Source: Oreocharis arfaki (lineage: Eukaryota; Chordata; Aves; Passeriformes; Paramythiidae). From it: 64,000 bases of DNA. Below are positions 1-11,510 of this stretch, piece after piece. The stretch spans positions 1 to 64,000 of the forward strand of contig VZRR01004509.1 in assembly GCA_013398015.1 (NCBI GenBank), given 5' to 3'. Position numbers and translations under genes: made by a program. Numbering within the stretch: the stretch's first letter is position 1; each line of letters begins with the position of its first letter. Under the pieces are notes generated by a model. The model was given only the letters and a program-made list of their open reading frames with translations, did no database searches and was not told the origin of the DNA.

Positions 1-281
1 TGACCAGCACTGCTCCAAGAGGATAAGCTGCTTGGCAGTCGAGAAGGCTGCACTGGGTGACTGTGCTGTTTTGTAATAACTGCCATAGTCATTGCTGTTT
101 ATTGTTTTGTTTTATACATATATAAATTAGTAAAGAACTGTTATTCCTATTTCTCATATCCTTGCCTGAAAGCCTCTTAATTTCAAAGTTATAATAATCC
201 GGAGGGAAGGGGGTTGCACTTCCCATTTCAAAGGGGGTTTCTGCCTCACTTAAATAGACGCCTGTCTTTCAAACCAAGACA
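1..281 (-). mobile_element. Avian endogenous retrovirus LTR, partial (cut by window edge)
   Basis: Read on the minus strand, the element begins at 281 with TGTCTTGGTTTGAAAGAC, the terminal motif I recognise from a common passerine ERV LTR family. It then runs through a purine/pyrimidine-biased stretch, a TATA-like ATATAAAAC region and an AATAAA signal (plus-strand TTTATT near 100-105) before leaving the window at base 1. TATA and poly(A) signal both read on the minus strand, which gives the orientation. The remaining part, and any internal retroviral genes, would lie to the left of the window, so solo LTR and full provirus cannot be told apart. No coding sequence of the element is present. 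Family assignment is from memory of repeat consensus sequences, not a search. Confidence 0.7.
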
Positions 282-3200
282 CACACTGATATGAGCAACG
301 ACTGTTTTGGTGACAAAGTTCCCTTTTGGAGCTGAGTTACCCACGCAGCCTCCACCTGCCCCACCGGCTCTGTGCCGTGGTCAAGGCTCTAAATCAGCCT
401 CAGGTGGGCTGGCTGGGCCCTGGGAGCTGCCTGCTCCCAGGGAGTAGCAGGCAGGCTTGGTTTCTTGCCTGTGAAAGAAAAAGACATGGAATAAGAGCAG
501 ACAAGAGCTGCTTCTTAGTCACCTTACAACAGGTAAGAAACTGTGCTCTGTGAAATGATACAACTAAAACAAGTTACGCTGGTATTTCCAGTTTAGTGGG
601 GAGTGTGTGTCTTCCTGCCTGGTGTTAGCTGAGGTCCTGCTCTGCTCCTTCTCCTTTGTTAGGAGTGTCACACAATAAACCAAAGGGAAAAGGAGCAAGT
701 GGGTATCTGTGTGCTGCCTCTATGATGGGCTTTGGGAGAAGATGGTGTAAAGAGTGAGTGCTGGAGGTACAGGAATGACTCTGAGCCCTGTCAGAGGGGT
801 GTGCTCTGGTCTGCTCTTCAGGGTTCTTTGTGATGTGCTCTTCTGGGCACGGTGTGCGTTGTGGTCTCAGGCAGCAGGCTGGGGTTGGTTTCGTCATTTG
901 TGTGGTGCCTGACTGGGGGGTGTTAGTCAAAGGGGCTCCTTGAGCTACAGGTGAGGATGTCTCATTTTCTGGGTGCTATGAAAATAACTGTCTTTCCATA
1001 CTCTTAATTTATCCTATTCGCAGGCTGTTGGCTCCTTTTGCTTCCTCAAGTGCTGATAAAAAGAAAAAAATTCATTTTGGGAACAGAATTTTGGTCCCAA
1101 CAAACTTCTGCCCTGGTGAATCCACCCCACCATTACCATGCCTGAACTTAACCTTTAGCTGTGGAGTAGGCTAGAAACCAGTTTTACTGGCAGCTAGGGA
1201 AGGAGCTATTGATAGAGAGACTGTCACAACCATTGAAGCTGCCGTGTTTTCAAGGGCCTCGTTACTTGTGCTGCAGAGCACAAGTGCTGGCTGCCCGGAG
1301 GCGAGGGGTTTCTCAGCCATCCCTCGGGAAGTTATCCACCACTGTTGGTGACCAGGAGCCTCAGTGATGGGCGGTGGCTCCCTTTTCTTCTCTTGGCTTG
1401 GCACCAAGTCTGCAGCACCCCAATGGGTTTTTTCTGTTTTCTTTGGCAAAACTTACACTTTCCTTTCTAGCTATGAACTGCTGTAAGGCTTAGGAATTTT
1501 CTCTTTTTTCCATTTTAGAGGTTTACTCTGTATTTCTCCTTTCTTAATGACACAAGTAGATCTTTTTCTTTCAATTCTTCATCCTGTTCTTTCTCTGCTT
1601 GCAGCTAAGACCCTTTTCATCTGCAGCTCTTCTTCCATATCAGCTGCCTCTATGCCAAGCCATACGCATGTTTTTCTCTCAACCTTCTTCAGTATTTTTC
1701 TTTGTCACCTCTGTGATAGTCTTATTTACTGCCTCCTGTTTCAGGGCACTGTCATTATGTCTTTTCTTGGATAAGTTAGAGAAAATTTGGGAACTATCAA
1801 TACAGAATTGTTTGAATGTGGTTTCAAAAGTCTCCCTCTTGATCTGCGTGACTGAAAAAGGAAACCTTCAGTTCTTTAAAGACCTTCTTTTTTCCAAAGT
1901 ACTGATGGAAAAACTGTAGGGTCCTCTGCTTCTACTGAAACCAGCTGTAATGTGAGATGGGGGAAGAATCCACTTCAGTTATCCATTTTAATTGCAAATA
2001 TCTGACCTTTTTTTTCCCCAAGGGTTTTGTGCCATTTCTGCACATCTCTGTTCTGCTTTTTTTTATGATCTTGTGGTGTTTCATGTGCTGCTCTTTTTTT
2101 CTTCATATTTTATTTCCATGCATAGAGTGTCTAAATTTGTTATAAGTTGCACTGCAAAAGAACCCTGTTATCTATATTGATATAGCTCTGCAACAAACCT
2201 GTCTTGCCAAACCATATTTACTGTACATATTGTATTTTTAAACAGCAAAATACTTATTTTGAGTAGAAAAAAAAACTCATTTTCTTAATTAACTTTTTTT
2301 ATGGAGGGTTTAATGCATGTTCATTATAGAAATTGCAGCTCTCCTCTGAAAATTGACTGTAAAAAAAGTTCTTTGTGGGGTTCCATATTTATTGTGCCTT
2401 AGTGATTTTCATATAAAATACATGCAGGTTGGGACTGAAAAGATGCTTTTGTTTTTCTACCTGGCAGTCTTGTGCATTCAACTGAGGCTCTGGCTCAAGC
2501 TGAGTTTTTTGCCTTCCCATGCATCAGCACCAGCAGGACAAATTACAGCTTCTGTTTACACCTGCCTTTTCAGTGTGCTTGTGCAGGTGTGACAAAATAC
2601 AGCCTAGCAAGCAGTTCTCCTTGCTGTGTGAGGGGACTCAAACCTGGCTTGCCTGCTCTTATGCTGGCTCTGTAAAACTAACAGGACTTGGGACGGGGGA
2701 AAACAATTTTTCTTGTCATCATGGCCACAGGTACGTTTACACTTGAGGAACACGTCTGCTAGACAGACAAACAAACAGCTGACATCTTCGTGCAGTCATA
2801 TCCTGAAATGCAGCTGTGCTGCTAGCCAGGAACATAAATCCTTTCGCACTAGGCAGCTGGCTGTGCTCTTAGCAGCTTCTATAGGTGCTTTTAGGAGGCT
2901 GTAGGATGGAGTTTGTCCCTATTTCCTCAACAAAAAGAAGTTTTTTCAACTGTTTAATTTAAAGCTGCTCTACAGCCCAGGGTTGTTGGATGGCTTCTGT
3001 TTGGTAAATATAGCGGGGATAGGCATGATCAGCACCTGGGTTCCTGCAGTGCTGCAGGGGAAAGAAATCCCTTACCTAAAAATTCTCCTGGGTTCCAGTG
3101 TGAGATGTGGGTCACTGAGGCAAACAGCTCTGAGGCACCTGGGGCAGAAGATTCCCTCCCTGGAGGACAATTTGTCCTCTAGCTTTTGGGAAAGTTTTGG

Positions 3201-3865
3201 TGAGTGGCCTTTTGGATACAGATGGCTACTTTGTGGATTAAAGTTGATCCAAAGTTGGGATGGGTCAAAATCAGTTTGTCCCAGGGCATAAATTCACACC
3301 AATGTTTACTAAAGTTTTGGCAGACCAAGTAAAGCTTTGGTTTCTGAGCTAGCACCAGGACACCACTCCTCTGCAGCCACTGAGATCTTCAGTCGTGTCA
3401 CTCCGAAGCTGCTGCTTGCAGGCATCTCTTCCTAAACCAGTGTGTTCAGAGGCTGGACCAGGCTCTGTAATTCTCAAGTGTCCAGGGATTTTTTTTTTTT
3501 TTGTGACATTTTTAAATCTGCTCTCTGCAAAGTAAAATGGACAGAGAAGACAGAACACTTGTCACTGTTCATCAGTTAAGAAATCTTGATGGTTATGAAA
3601 GCAGTTACCTCTTCCTACCCCATCCACTCCCTTGGAAATACTGCTGAATCCAGCAGGATGAGGGACAAAGGGATTCCTTGAGTTCTTCCTAGATAAGATT
3701 TGCAAGATTTTTTCTGATTACAGTGTAGATACACATAAAGGGAAGATATGATCATTTTGTTGACCATGTGGTCACTGTATTTGAGATTATTGTAGAATCC
3801 CAATGTGTAGTCACAACTATTTTGTTTTATCCCTGTGATTTTTTTTCTCCCACATGCTTTTTTCT
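282..3865. other. Gene-free interval, T-rich in part
   Basis: No exon, RNA gene or intact mobile element is recognisable. The open frames here are all under about 110 codons, overlap one another on both strands and resemble no protein family I know. From roughly 1490 to 2110 the plus strand is conspicuously T- and CT-rich, which inflates hydrophobic reading frames by chance. A pyrimidine tract followed by CTTGCAG near 1600 looks acceptor-like, but no exon body follows. Confidence 0.6.
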
Positions 3866-3955
3866 TCATTTTATAAAGAAATAATATTTTAATATTTTAA
3901 TTTAATTTTTTAATTAATAAGAAATAATCTTATTAATTTCTTCATAATATGTTCA
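3866..3955. repeat. AT-rich low-complexity tract
   Basis: About 90 bases made almost wholly of A and T, with repeated TTTTAATA/TTTAATT blocks. It includes an imperfect inverted repeat around 3920-3942 (GAAATAAT against TTATTAATTTC). It would be an easily melted segment. Nothing shows a function. Confidence 0.75.
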
Positions 3956-6900
3956 TCCTACCTGAGGTTGCAACTTTAATAAACACCCTTATAGTCCATG
4001 TTCTCACAACATCACTGTATTGCTACTTTCAGCGAAAAGGCTCTGCAAATTGTTTTAATCAAAGAAGTTGTATTTTATTCTTTTGAAAAGTAAAATTGTA
4101 AGTAGAAAGACCAGCATAAAAACCCTGATAATTAATTAGCCACAAATGGGCTTTTTGGCACATAAGGAAAAGTTTTCATTTCACTGTTAATATAAAGAAA
4201 ATACGATTAAAATGTATCAGGGGAAAGAAAAACTTGAATAGTTCATTTGGAACTGTATTGGGCATGAATAGCAGTTCCACACGCCCGTGGAAGATGCTTA
4301 CCTGGAATTTAAAAGATGTGCCCCTTCGCACAAGGCTCCTAATTATTTTCTGTAGTATCTTTTGAAGCAAATTGTCATGTAGTCCAGGGTGGCTGGGTTT
4401 GCTCCTTGGTTTTGTACGCAAACAGCAGTACTAGGTGGGTATCCACTGAGGTGTTATAGTATCTCTCTATGTCCTGGCCCTCTAGCTCTCTCAGTTGCCA
4501 GAAATAATGGCAAAAAATTAAAAAGGAGGGACAGAAACCAGAGGAAGAATTCTCCACGTGGGGACCACCCCTGCATCCAGCAGTCTGTGGGCCGAGGGCT
4601 CGGTGCCAGGGCTGTTTGTTTAAGAGCAGTGAGACACGTCCTTCAAGCAGTGTCAAATTTAGAAATCCCTGGGCTTCACACCACTTCATGGGCAGCACAT
4701 TCCTCAGAGCCCAGTGGATTTATTATCCCTAATTGCCCCTTTGTTTCCTTGAAACAGGGGGAGGGGAAAGGAAAGCTCTTTGCCTTTGTTCTCACCCTCC
4801 AAGTTTTGCAAGGGCCCTAAGCCCTGGTTCTGTAGATGTGTTTGTAAGGGCAAGACCTCTATCATTGCTTGATGCTGGCAATGAGACAATATTATCAGAA
4901 GCCTTTTTTGGGGCTATTAACTGAGACTGTGTGTTCTGCCATCCAGGGAGTAGATTAATTCCCAGGGAGTTGTCTTGTTTTCTTCTTTCAGGGTGCGAAA
5001 GTACTGTTTTGGTGGGTTAATTATCTGCATGTAGCAAGGAACAAAGGTCAGGGATATGTGCTGATATTCTGAATGAAAGAGAATTTTCTAAGTAATTGCT
5101 GAGAAAAGTCTGGAGTTAAAAAACAAGCTGGACTTCAGGCTCATGAAGACCATAATCACCCCTCTTCTGCCTTCTGAGATGCTGCTTGTGTAAAGGTCAT
5201 TTAAAAAAAAAGGCTTGTGTTAATAAACACAGTCTTCTTGATGCCAGGAGACATGAAAACACCATGAAGAACATTGTCTCTCCATTGCTGCTGTTCGAGC
5301 TGTCGCTGTTTGTTGTGGCTATGAGCGAGCAGATCTCAGGAAATGAATGAGCTGCTGCCTTGTCAAGCATGATAGGGTTTAATGGAAATGTGTTCTTAAT
5401 TTCTGGGACCCCATTTTTTACTTCCTCTCTTATATTTGCTAAAGAAGTATTTGTTAACTTGCTAGTCATGCAAAGGTGCATCATAGAGGGGGAGGGAGGT
5501 GTCTGATGAGGGACGCATGTCTGGTGTCTCCATGTTTATAATGGGAACTGTTTTCCACGCTGGTATCCAACATGTTTGCTCCTTAGAAACAAATATGCAA
5601 CATTTTATTTTGGTCTGCTTTTTACATTGTTGTGCACAAGCCTGCGTGTCCGAGTACACAGATTGGAGTCTTCAGAGAGTTGGCCTGTTCATTACCAATT
5701 AAAACCAGAAATTACAGAGCTTTTGCTCTGGTTTAAGGTGGCATCTCTGAGAAGTGACTTTGCAAACGCTGTCTTAAGCAGCTCAATCTTTTGATGAAAA
5801 CTCGAAGGCTGAAAGCACTATGTTAATTAGTGGAGCAGCAAATCAATAAACGTGTCACTGTTGCTTCATCCACTGTCCAAATAAATGAGTTCAGTATTTT
5901 ACATCTGCATTTCCCTTCTTTACCTCTCACCCCACTGAGATAAAGAATTTAAGATCTTCACTGCACTTGCAGCTGTATGAAGGACAAATTAGAAACTGCT
6001 ACTTTCTGTGAAGACAACAGACTGATGTATTAGGGAATTTTTTTTCAAAAATGACTTTCATTGGAACAGCCAGATAAAGTAATCTATTTCAGATCCATCT
6101 TTGCAAATAGGTCCTGTTGAAAAGGCTGACTGCTAAGACTGTTTGGCTCTCTGAATGAATCTAGCTTTTGAAAAGTGTTTAAAGATTTAAGCTTAGCCCT
6201 AGACATCAATTTCCAAAAGCTTTTGGACTTTAAACAATGAGCTTAACTAGCCTCTAGAATAACATGAAAGGTAGCAAAATGTCTAGAACATCCACAGAAA
6301 AAGCCTCTAATATCTTTAAGTGCCCAAATTATCTCTGGATTTAGTGTTAAAACTGATGGAATTTTTAAGTGGGGGAAAAGTTCTTCTGAAATATAATCAT
6401 AAGCTGCTCTAAAACACTGTTCTGTACCGACTGGGACAGATATAGTTTCCTACATACCTATTTTGCAGTAAGATATGCTGCTTGAGGGGATGATTTACTG
6501 TTTCTGTCAAAAGGAGCTGCAGTTCCTGTTGCAAAATTGTTAGAGGCTGAGTCTAAGGGGATTAGCAGATTTTAAGTTTAAGCTTTTTAGTGTGTCATTT
6601 GGTTAAATTATGGTACCTCTTCTAGTGGCTGTGGAAATGGTCTGCTTTCTAATATGGTACCACGGATAGTTTCATAGAGAATTTTAATTGCCTTACACTT
6701 AGCATTTTTAACTCTCTTCTAACCCCCTTCTTCACTCAGTCCTTTCCAGAAGTGAGGATTCCTGCTGTTTGACTCCAATTTATCTACTTTATCCTTACTA
6801 CTCCTGCACTGTAACACACATATTGTTTAGATGTGGGGATGGGAATAAGCAGGTTTGTCAGAGTGATGGCAAATGTCTTCCTTAAACGTTTCCCGTTCCA

Positions 6901-7639
6901 TAATGATAAGGAGGCCATAGAGGGCTTGCCAAGATGTGGCTGTATCCCCACAGACGCGGCAGTTTTCACATTTCCATGCCATTTTAATTTGCATTAAAAA
7001 GGAAAGAAACAAGTTTTTCATCATTTGTCATCCAGCTCTTCAGTTGAATTTGTCCTCCTGTGATTGTTTAATCTAAGATGTGATTTAAGTGTTTTTTCAA
7101 CTTCTGGGTACGCTGTTCGAATAAAAGTAACTTCATAACCTGGCACAAGAACCCAGGGGATTTCAGAATCCTGACCTGCCTTCCTCTCCCTGTAGTTTCT
7201 CCAAAGAGCCTCTTTGGGTGCTCAGCACTCCCCATGGGGAGTTCAGGAATTGTAACAGGGGTGTGTTGGAAAGTCCTTGCAGGCGGCACCATTTTTTCCA
7301 ATAATTTTTTGATTGTGCCTGTCCTGTTGTCAGCTCTGCATTGGTCACTGTACAGAAAACTGAGCCCTTCTGGGAAGGGCTGCTGCCTTTTACCTCCCTC
7401 CTGTCCCTCCCGGTCCTCTGGGTCATTGTTCATTGCTGGAGAGCTGGTATTTTGAGGTGCTAATTAATATTTTACATGCTTGTCATGTGTTTCTCAGGCC
7501 CACCCTACTGCATCCCTTTCTGGGATTATAAATGATGGTGTTTTGAATCCTAGTTTTCCTTGGGAAGTTAGAGTTACAAGACCAAGCTGGCATCAAATTA
7601 CCCATGTGTCTCCTTATCACAGAAGGTTATTGGTGAAAT

Positions 7640-7760
7640 TAATTTCCTTCTCATAGTCTCCAATTAAAATACAGTTTATCATGATGTACTTTATTGTGGC
7701 TCACATGAAAAGACTTTAATGGATTATTTTTCAGCAGGTGGAAATGCTATTTGTAAGGCT
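7640..7760. promoter_or_regulatory. Candidate distal regulatory segment (weak)
   Basis: Within about 120 bases are CAATTAAAA, TTTATTGTGG, TAATGGATTA (a paired-type homeodomain-like site) and CAGGTGG (an E-box). The base composition and motif packing resemble vertebrate conserved non-coding elements near developmental genes. There is no direct evidence of conservation here, so this is a pointer only. Confidence 0.15.
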
Positions 7761-8510
7761 TTGGGTGATTTCATGTGGCACTGCTTATACATATGGGAGG
7801 AGAAAGTAAATTCTTGATCAGTTGATGGATTATTTCTAAATTGGCTTTGTCCTTAATGTTACAGTTGTTAATAATGATTTATAATGCTTGACCATTTTCT
7901 CCTCCTTTAGGAACAGATTTTAAAAATTGCTGTATTTGAATGTTCTGTTCCAAAAAATACTGGGTTTGGGATTTTTTTAGCACTTTTATTGTCTCGTTCT
8001 GTTCCACAGATAGACACGGTGTCATGCTGTGAAGGATAACCTTGAAAGCTGCAGTGTCACTGGTGACCATGAATGTATTTGTACAACCTGAGCAAAGCTC
8101 GCTGTAATTATTAACTACCAGGGAATATTACTCTGGCACTAATAACTATTTGAGAAGTAATAAAGTTTCAAAGGATAATAGGGGCTGTTTTCTATTGGGA
8201 TTTTTAATCTACGAAAGCAACAATCAAATGTGCCCTTCATAAGCACCTTGAATGCATGTTTGAATCCATTCTTTCAAGAAACCTTGGTAAACAACTCTTT
8301 ATTTTTGAGGGTATTCTCAAGTGTTACAGGTGTCAAATACCTAAGTTTTAATATGAGGAGAATCACTCTGGTTTTGAAGGATTTTGATGCTAGTTTAACA
8401 GATGTGCTTGATAATCCCAAACCAATTTTGGTCAGATTAGAATACTTTGACAGGTCTAGGTGTTGATGGCGGGGGTGGGACCATTTTGCTTCAGTTGTTC
8501 TGCCCAGCTA

Positions 8511-8650
8511 TTCTAATTAATCTCCACCTAATTTAAAGAAATTACTTACTGTATCTGATAATGAGTTAATTTGTAATTCAATTAGCAGCACCATTTGCAA
8601 GCCTTTAACGGGAGCAAAAACACCTGCTGAACTGCTCAGCCTGAGTGATA
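8511..8650. promoter_or_regulatory. Candidate distal regulatory segment, homeodomain-motif rich
   Basis: The stretch holds several TAAT-core homeodomain sites in 140 bases: TAATTAAT, GAGTTAATTTG, GTAATTC and CAATTAGCAG. They are followed by a CACCATTTGC block and an inverted CTGCTGAAC/GCTCAGCC region. The density exceeds neighbouring sequence of similar composition by eye. The style matches conserved enhancers in gene-poor flanks. Whether it is conserved or active cannot be judged from one genome. Confidence 0.2.
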
Positions 8651-9283
8651 CCTGAGAGGGGGTGAGATGGATCTCCCTCCCCTGGCATGCCAGGGCGGGC
8701 AAGGCCAGGTCACACCACTGCCCACGAAGATGGACCGGCACCACCTGCCTCAAATGCAGCAAATTTGTACTGCTTGTAAGTAGCTGTTAAGTGGTGTGGC
8801 CAGGAAGGGCTTTTTTCCTGCAATGTTCTGTATTTGGGTCCTGGTGTAAATTGACAGAACTACGAGGTTTAGGACACCACATTCCTTGTGGGTTGTTTTG
8901 ACCCAGTTGTTGGCAAGGAAGTGCTCCCACTCTGCTGCAATACTAAAATATCATATTGCCTCTCCCCAGCCCTATTTCCCACACCCCAGCTGCTGTGGAG
9001 ATTTCTGGTAGCCATTTAGCAAAGATGTTAGGTCAGTGTTTAATTTGTTTTGTCTTCTAGTGCCACTGAAAATGGAAGGGTGCACCACAGAGTTTGGATT
9101 GCTAACAATTCTCTGAAGGCTTGGCGGTTGGGTAAAAATTAAATAGGTGAATTTATTGGATAAATAGATATTTTTGAGCTGTAATCTTGGCTAGACTGCA
9201 TTACTAATATTTTTTATTTTAAACAGAAAGGAGAGGTTTGGTTTTGAGAAGCTTATAATGAGAATATTGACAAACAGCTCAAT

Positions 9284-9359
9284 TTTAAAACAACAACCCC
9301 CCCCGCAAAAAAAACAACCCATTCCCAAACAACCCAACCAGCTAAAAAAACCACCAAAT
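9284..9359. repeat. A/C-rich low-complexity tract
   Basis: About 75 bases of the plus strand built almost only of A and C (blocks such as ACAACAACC, a run of eight C, AAAAAAAACAACC and CCAACC), with very little T or G. Similar tracts occur at 18518-18609 and 46391-46476. The flanks show no recognisable retroposon body. Confidence 0.75.
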
Positions 9360-11312
9360 AGCCTACAGAACAGTCACCTTCTAAAACTGTTTTACATCTG
9401 ATTGCTCTAATTAATTGAAAAATGGAAACATGTTCTTAGCTTTGGGAAGCTGTAATGCAGCGAGGAAGGTGGCTATAAAGTCATCTGCTTGAAATGCTTA
9501 CACAAAGTACTCAGCCCTTGTTAAATAGAAATTTTGGGGTGGGTATGATAACATGATCTAAAATGCAGATAATGACATAACCGGAGCAGAAAAAGCAGGT
9601 CTGCAGAAAAGTGGCACAACAGGAAGGGTGACAGAGGGTGGCATAACACTTGGTTCACTGGGAAAGGAAAGGACAGAGGAGGAAAAAGAGATCAAGTGTC
9701 TGTATTTCCTACTAGACTCTGACTCAGGGTGGGATTTAAGCCAAATGACCAGATTTAATGCTTCTAATCACTTTTTTATTCTGCGGTTCTTTTTTTCCCC
9801 TCCATGACTAGCACCATTTAAGAAAAGACTTAACAGGCCAATGTTCATCTTAATTATGCTCTTTCAGGTTTGTGCACACTCACAATGCCAAGTATTCAAG
9901 GCAATCCAAATTTTTTCCTGCCTTTGGCAGAGGGCATTAGATGCCTGCTCCTAACACTTGTATTCTATGTGCTGTATGTCACAGCCCCATTGAAGTGAGA
10001 GTGGAAATGTTAAAAAGAGGTTATAGCTTCTGAATATTTTAGATGTTTAGAATCACAAATAGAGGAAGGTAAAGCAGAGTTCGGCTGCCAGTTGAAGACT
10101 ACTAATATGGATCCCTTATATCTGAGAGTTGCTGGTTCTTGGCATGGTGGGTGCACTACTGTAGTGAGTCCTAAGCACGCACACCTGCGTTATCTGCATT
10201 CAGAATTACACCAGGTGCCTCTTACAAAATTACTTTTAAATGAATATCAATGCAAAGTGACAGCCACTGTTGTATTTCTTTGGTTTTAGAGTGTTCTAGG
10301 GACTTGGAGGTTGTAATGTGGTTCCCAGGAATTGAAGCTGCTGTTAGATCAATCACTGGCTGCTGTTATTTCTTTGTCTGCCTGACTGGAAGGCCCTTCC
10401 TCTGTGCTGTGCTTTGAGAGCTCTTTATTTGTGGCTTTTATGAACAGCAAACATAAAAACCCTAAAATTTCACCACTAAAATTTGCATGAATTAATTAAA
10501 TAACTGGGCAATGTAATTAAAATATCCTAGTCATTTTTTATTTCTTTTCTTTTGTTGTTGTTGCTGACTTTTATTACTTACTGTTATTTCCATATTTTTG
10601 AAATATGGGTTCCTAAACTGGAATGCAATATTTAGGAATACATTACCCTTGGTGTCCAACTCAAGATGACATTAGCCCCACTAATTTAATGTCAGCTAAG
10701 AGCTCCTCTTGAACAACTTAACTCTGATCCCTAAACATTCTCTAACTCATTTCATAGTTCCAGCCAGGGTTTTCGTTTTTTTTCATGTGGTTGTATTAAA
10801 AATATTCTTGGATTATTGCCAGTTTACCAGGTCACTGTACTGTCACCAGTTTACCTACTCACTTTTTCATCTTACTGCTGAAACAATCTTTGTGCCCTCA
10901 GCAGTTTCACAAGTTGTTTCCAGCTACATGTGCCTCGTTACTGAACTGCATCAAACCTGATCCCTTCAGTTCTCCACTCACTCAAATCTGGTTTGCTGAT
11001 GGTGCCTATATCTGGTAGGAGCTGTAAAACTGTGAAGTCTTTAAATTTAGAAAGGAATTGTTGTGTAGTTCATTAATGTGTCCGTTATAAAGATCTTTAA
11101 TTATGTTGTGAACATCTGAGTTGAGATAATCCCATGGTAAAAGGCTAGCTTGTATCATTATTTTTGCCCTTATCGGTCAGGTCTTTGGCCTTCTGTGCTT
11201 GAAAAGCAGAGGGAGATTTTTTCCAACTGAAATGCTCTTGTTATCAAATACTTTGATAATCCCATACTAACTTTGAAGTTATTTTGTCTTATGTTTATGT
11301 CAGACAATTACT
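9360..11312. other. Gene-free interval
   Basis: No coding exon or RNA gene is supported. It contains the POU/homeodomain-motif segment listed at 10470-10535. Open frames at 10092-10289 and 10709-10960 have no recognisable homology or splice context and are treated as chance. Confidence 0.6.
10470..10535. promoter_or_regulatory. Candidate regulatory segment: POU octamer plus homeodomain sites
   Basis: A perfect octamer, ATTTGCAT, at 10481-10488 is followed within three bases by the overlapping homeodomain core ATTAATTAAAT, then by AATGTAATTAAAA near 10510-10522. An octamer directly beside TAATTA repeats is a common arrangement in vertebrate neural enhancers. The assignment is inference from motifs only, and AT-rich sequence yields such matches by chance fairly often. 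Confidence 0.22.
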
Positions 11313-11510
11313 TCCACAGGATCGTGGGATAATTCAGGTTCAAAGGGACCCCTACTCCAACCTCCTCCAAGCAGTGCTAGAAGTGAGACAAGGCTACTCA
11401 GGGCATTAACCAGGCAGACCTTGAAAACTTTCCAGTGTGGAAACTGCACAGCCTGTCTGGGTCCCCCTTCCTCTGTCTTCATGGTGAAAAAACTTCTCTC
11501 ATCCCTTTCA
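11313..11510 (-). mobile_element. CR1 LINE 3'-end fragment
   Basis: On the minus strand this reads as the terminal part of an avian CR1 retrotransposon. The order is AAACTTT-type start, a GTTTTCAAGGTCTGCCTGG block, GCCCTGAGTAGCCTTG, a GGTTGGAGTAGGGGTCCCTTTGAACCTGAA block and CACGATCCTGTG near the 3' end. These correspond to the consensus order of gene end, GGTTGGAC...GGTCCCTTCCAACC motif and ATTCTGTG-type terminus. Divergence is substantial, with several substitutions per motif, so it is an old, 5'-truncated copy. CR1 copies are normally 5'-truncated and carry an octamer repeat rather than poly(A) at the 3' end. Confidence 0.75.

Larger units (their letters stand above)
3956..9283. other. Gene-free interval
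   Basis: No gene or young transposable element is visible. Two AT-rich segments inside it are dense in homeodomain-type motifs and are listed separately (around 7640-7760 and 8511-8650). Remaining open frames, such as those near 4389-4820 and 7068-7433, have mirror frames on the opposite strand and no recognisable domain. Confidence 0.6.

Noticed and set aside
1490..1625. Pyrimidine tract plus CTTGCAG as an exon boundary
   Set aside because: No credible exon or donor follows within the surrounding T-rich sequence.
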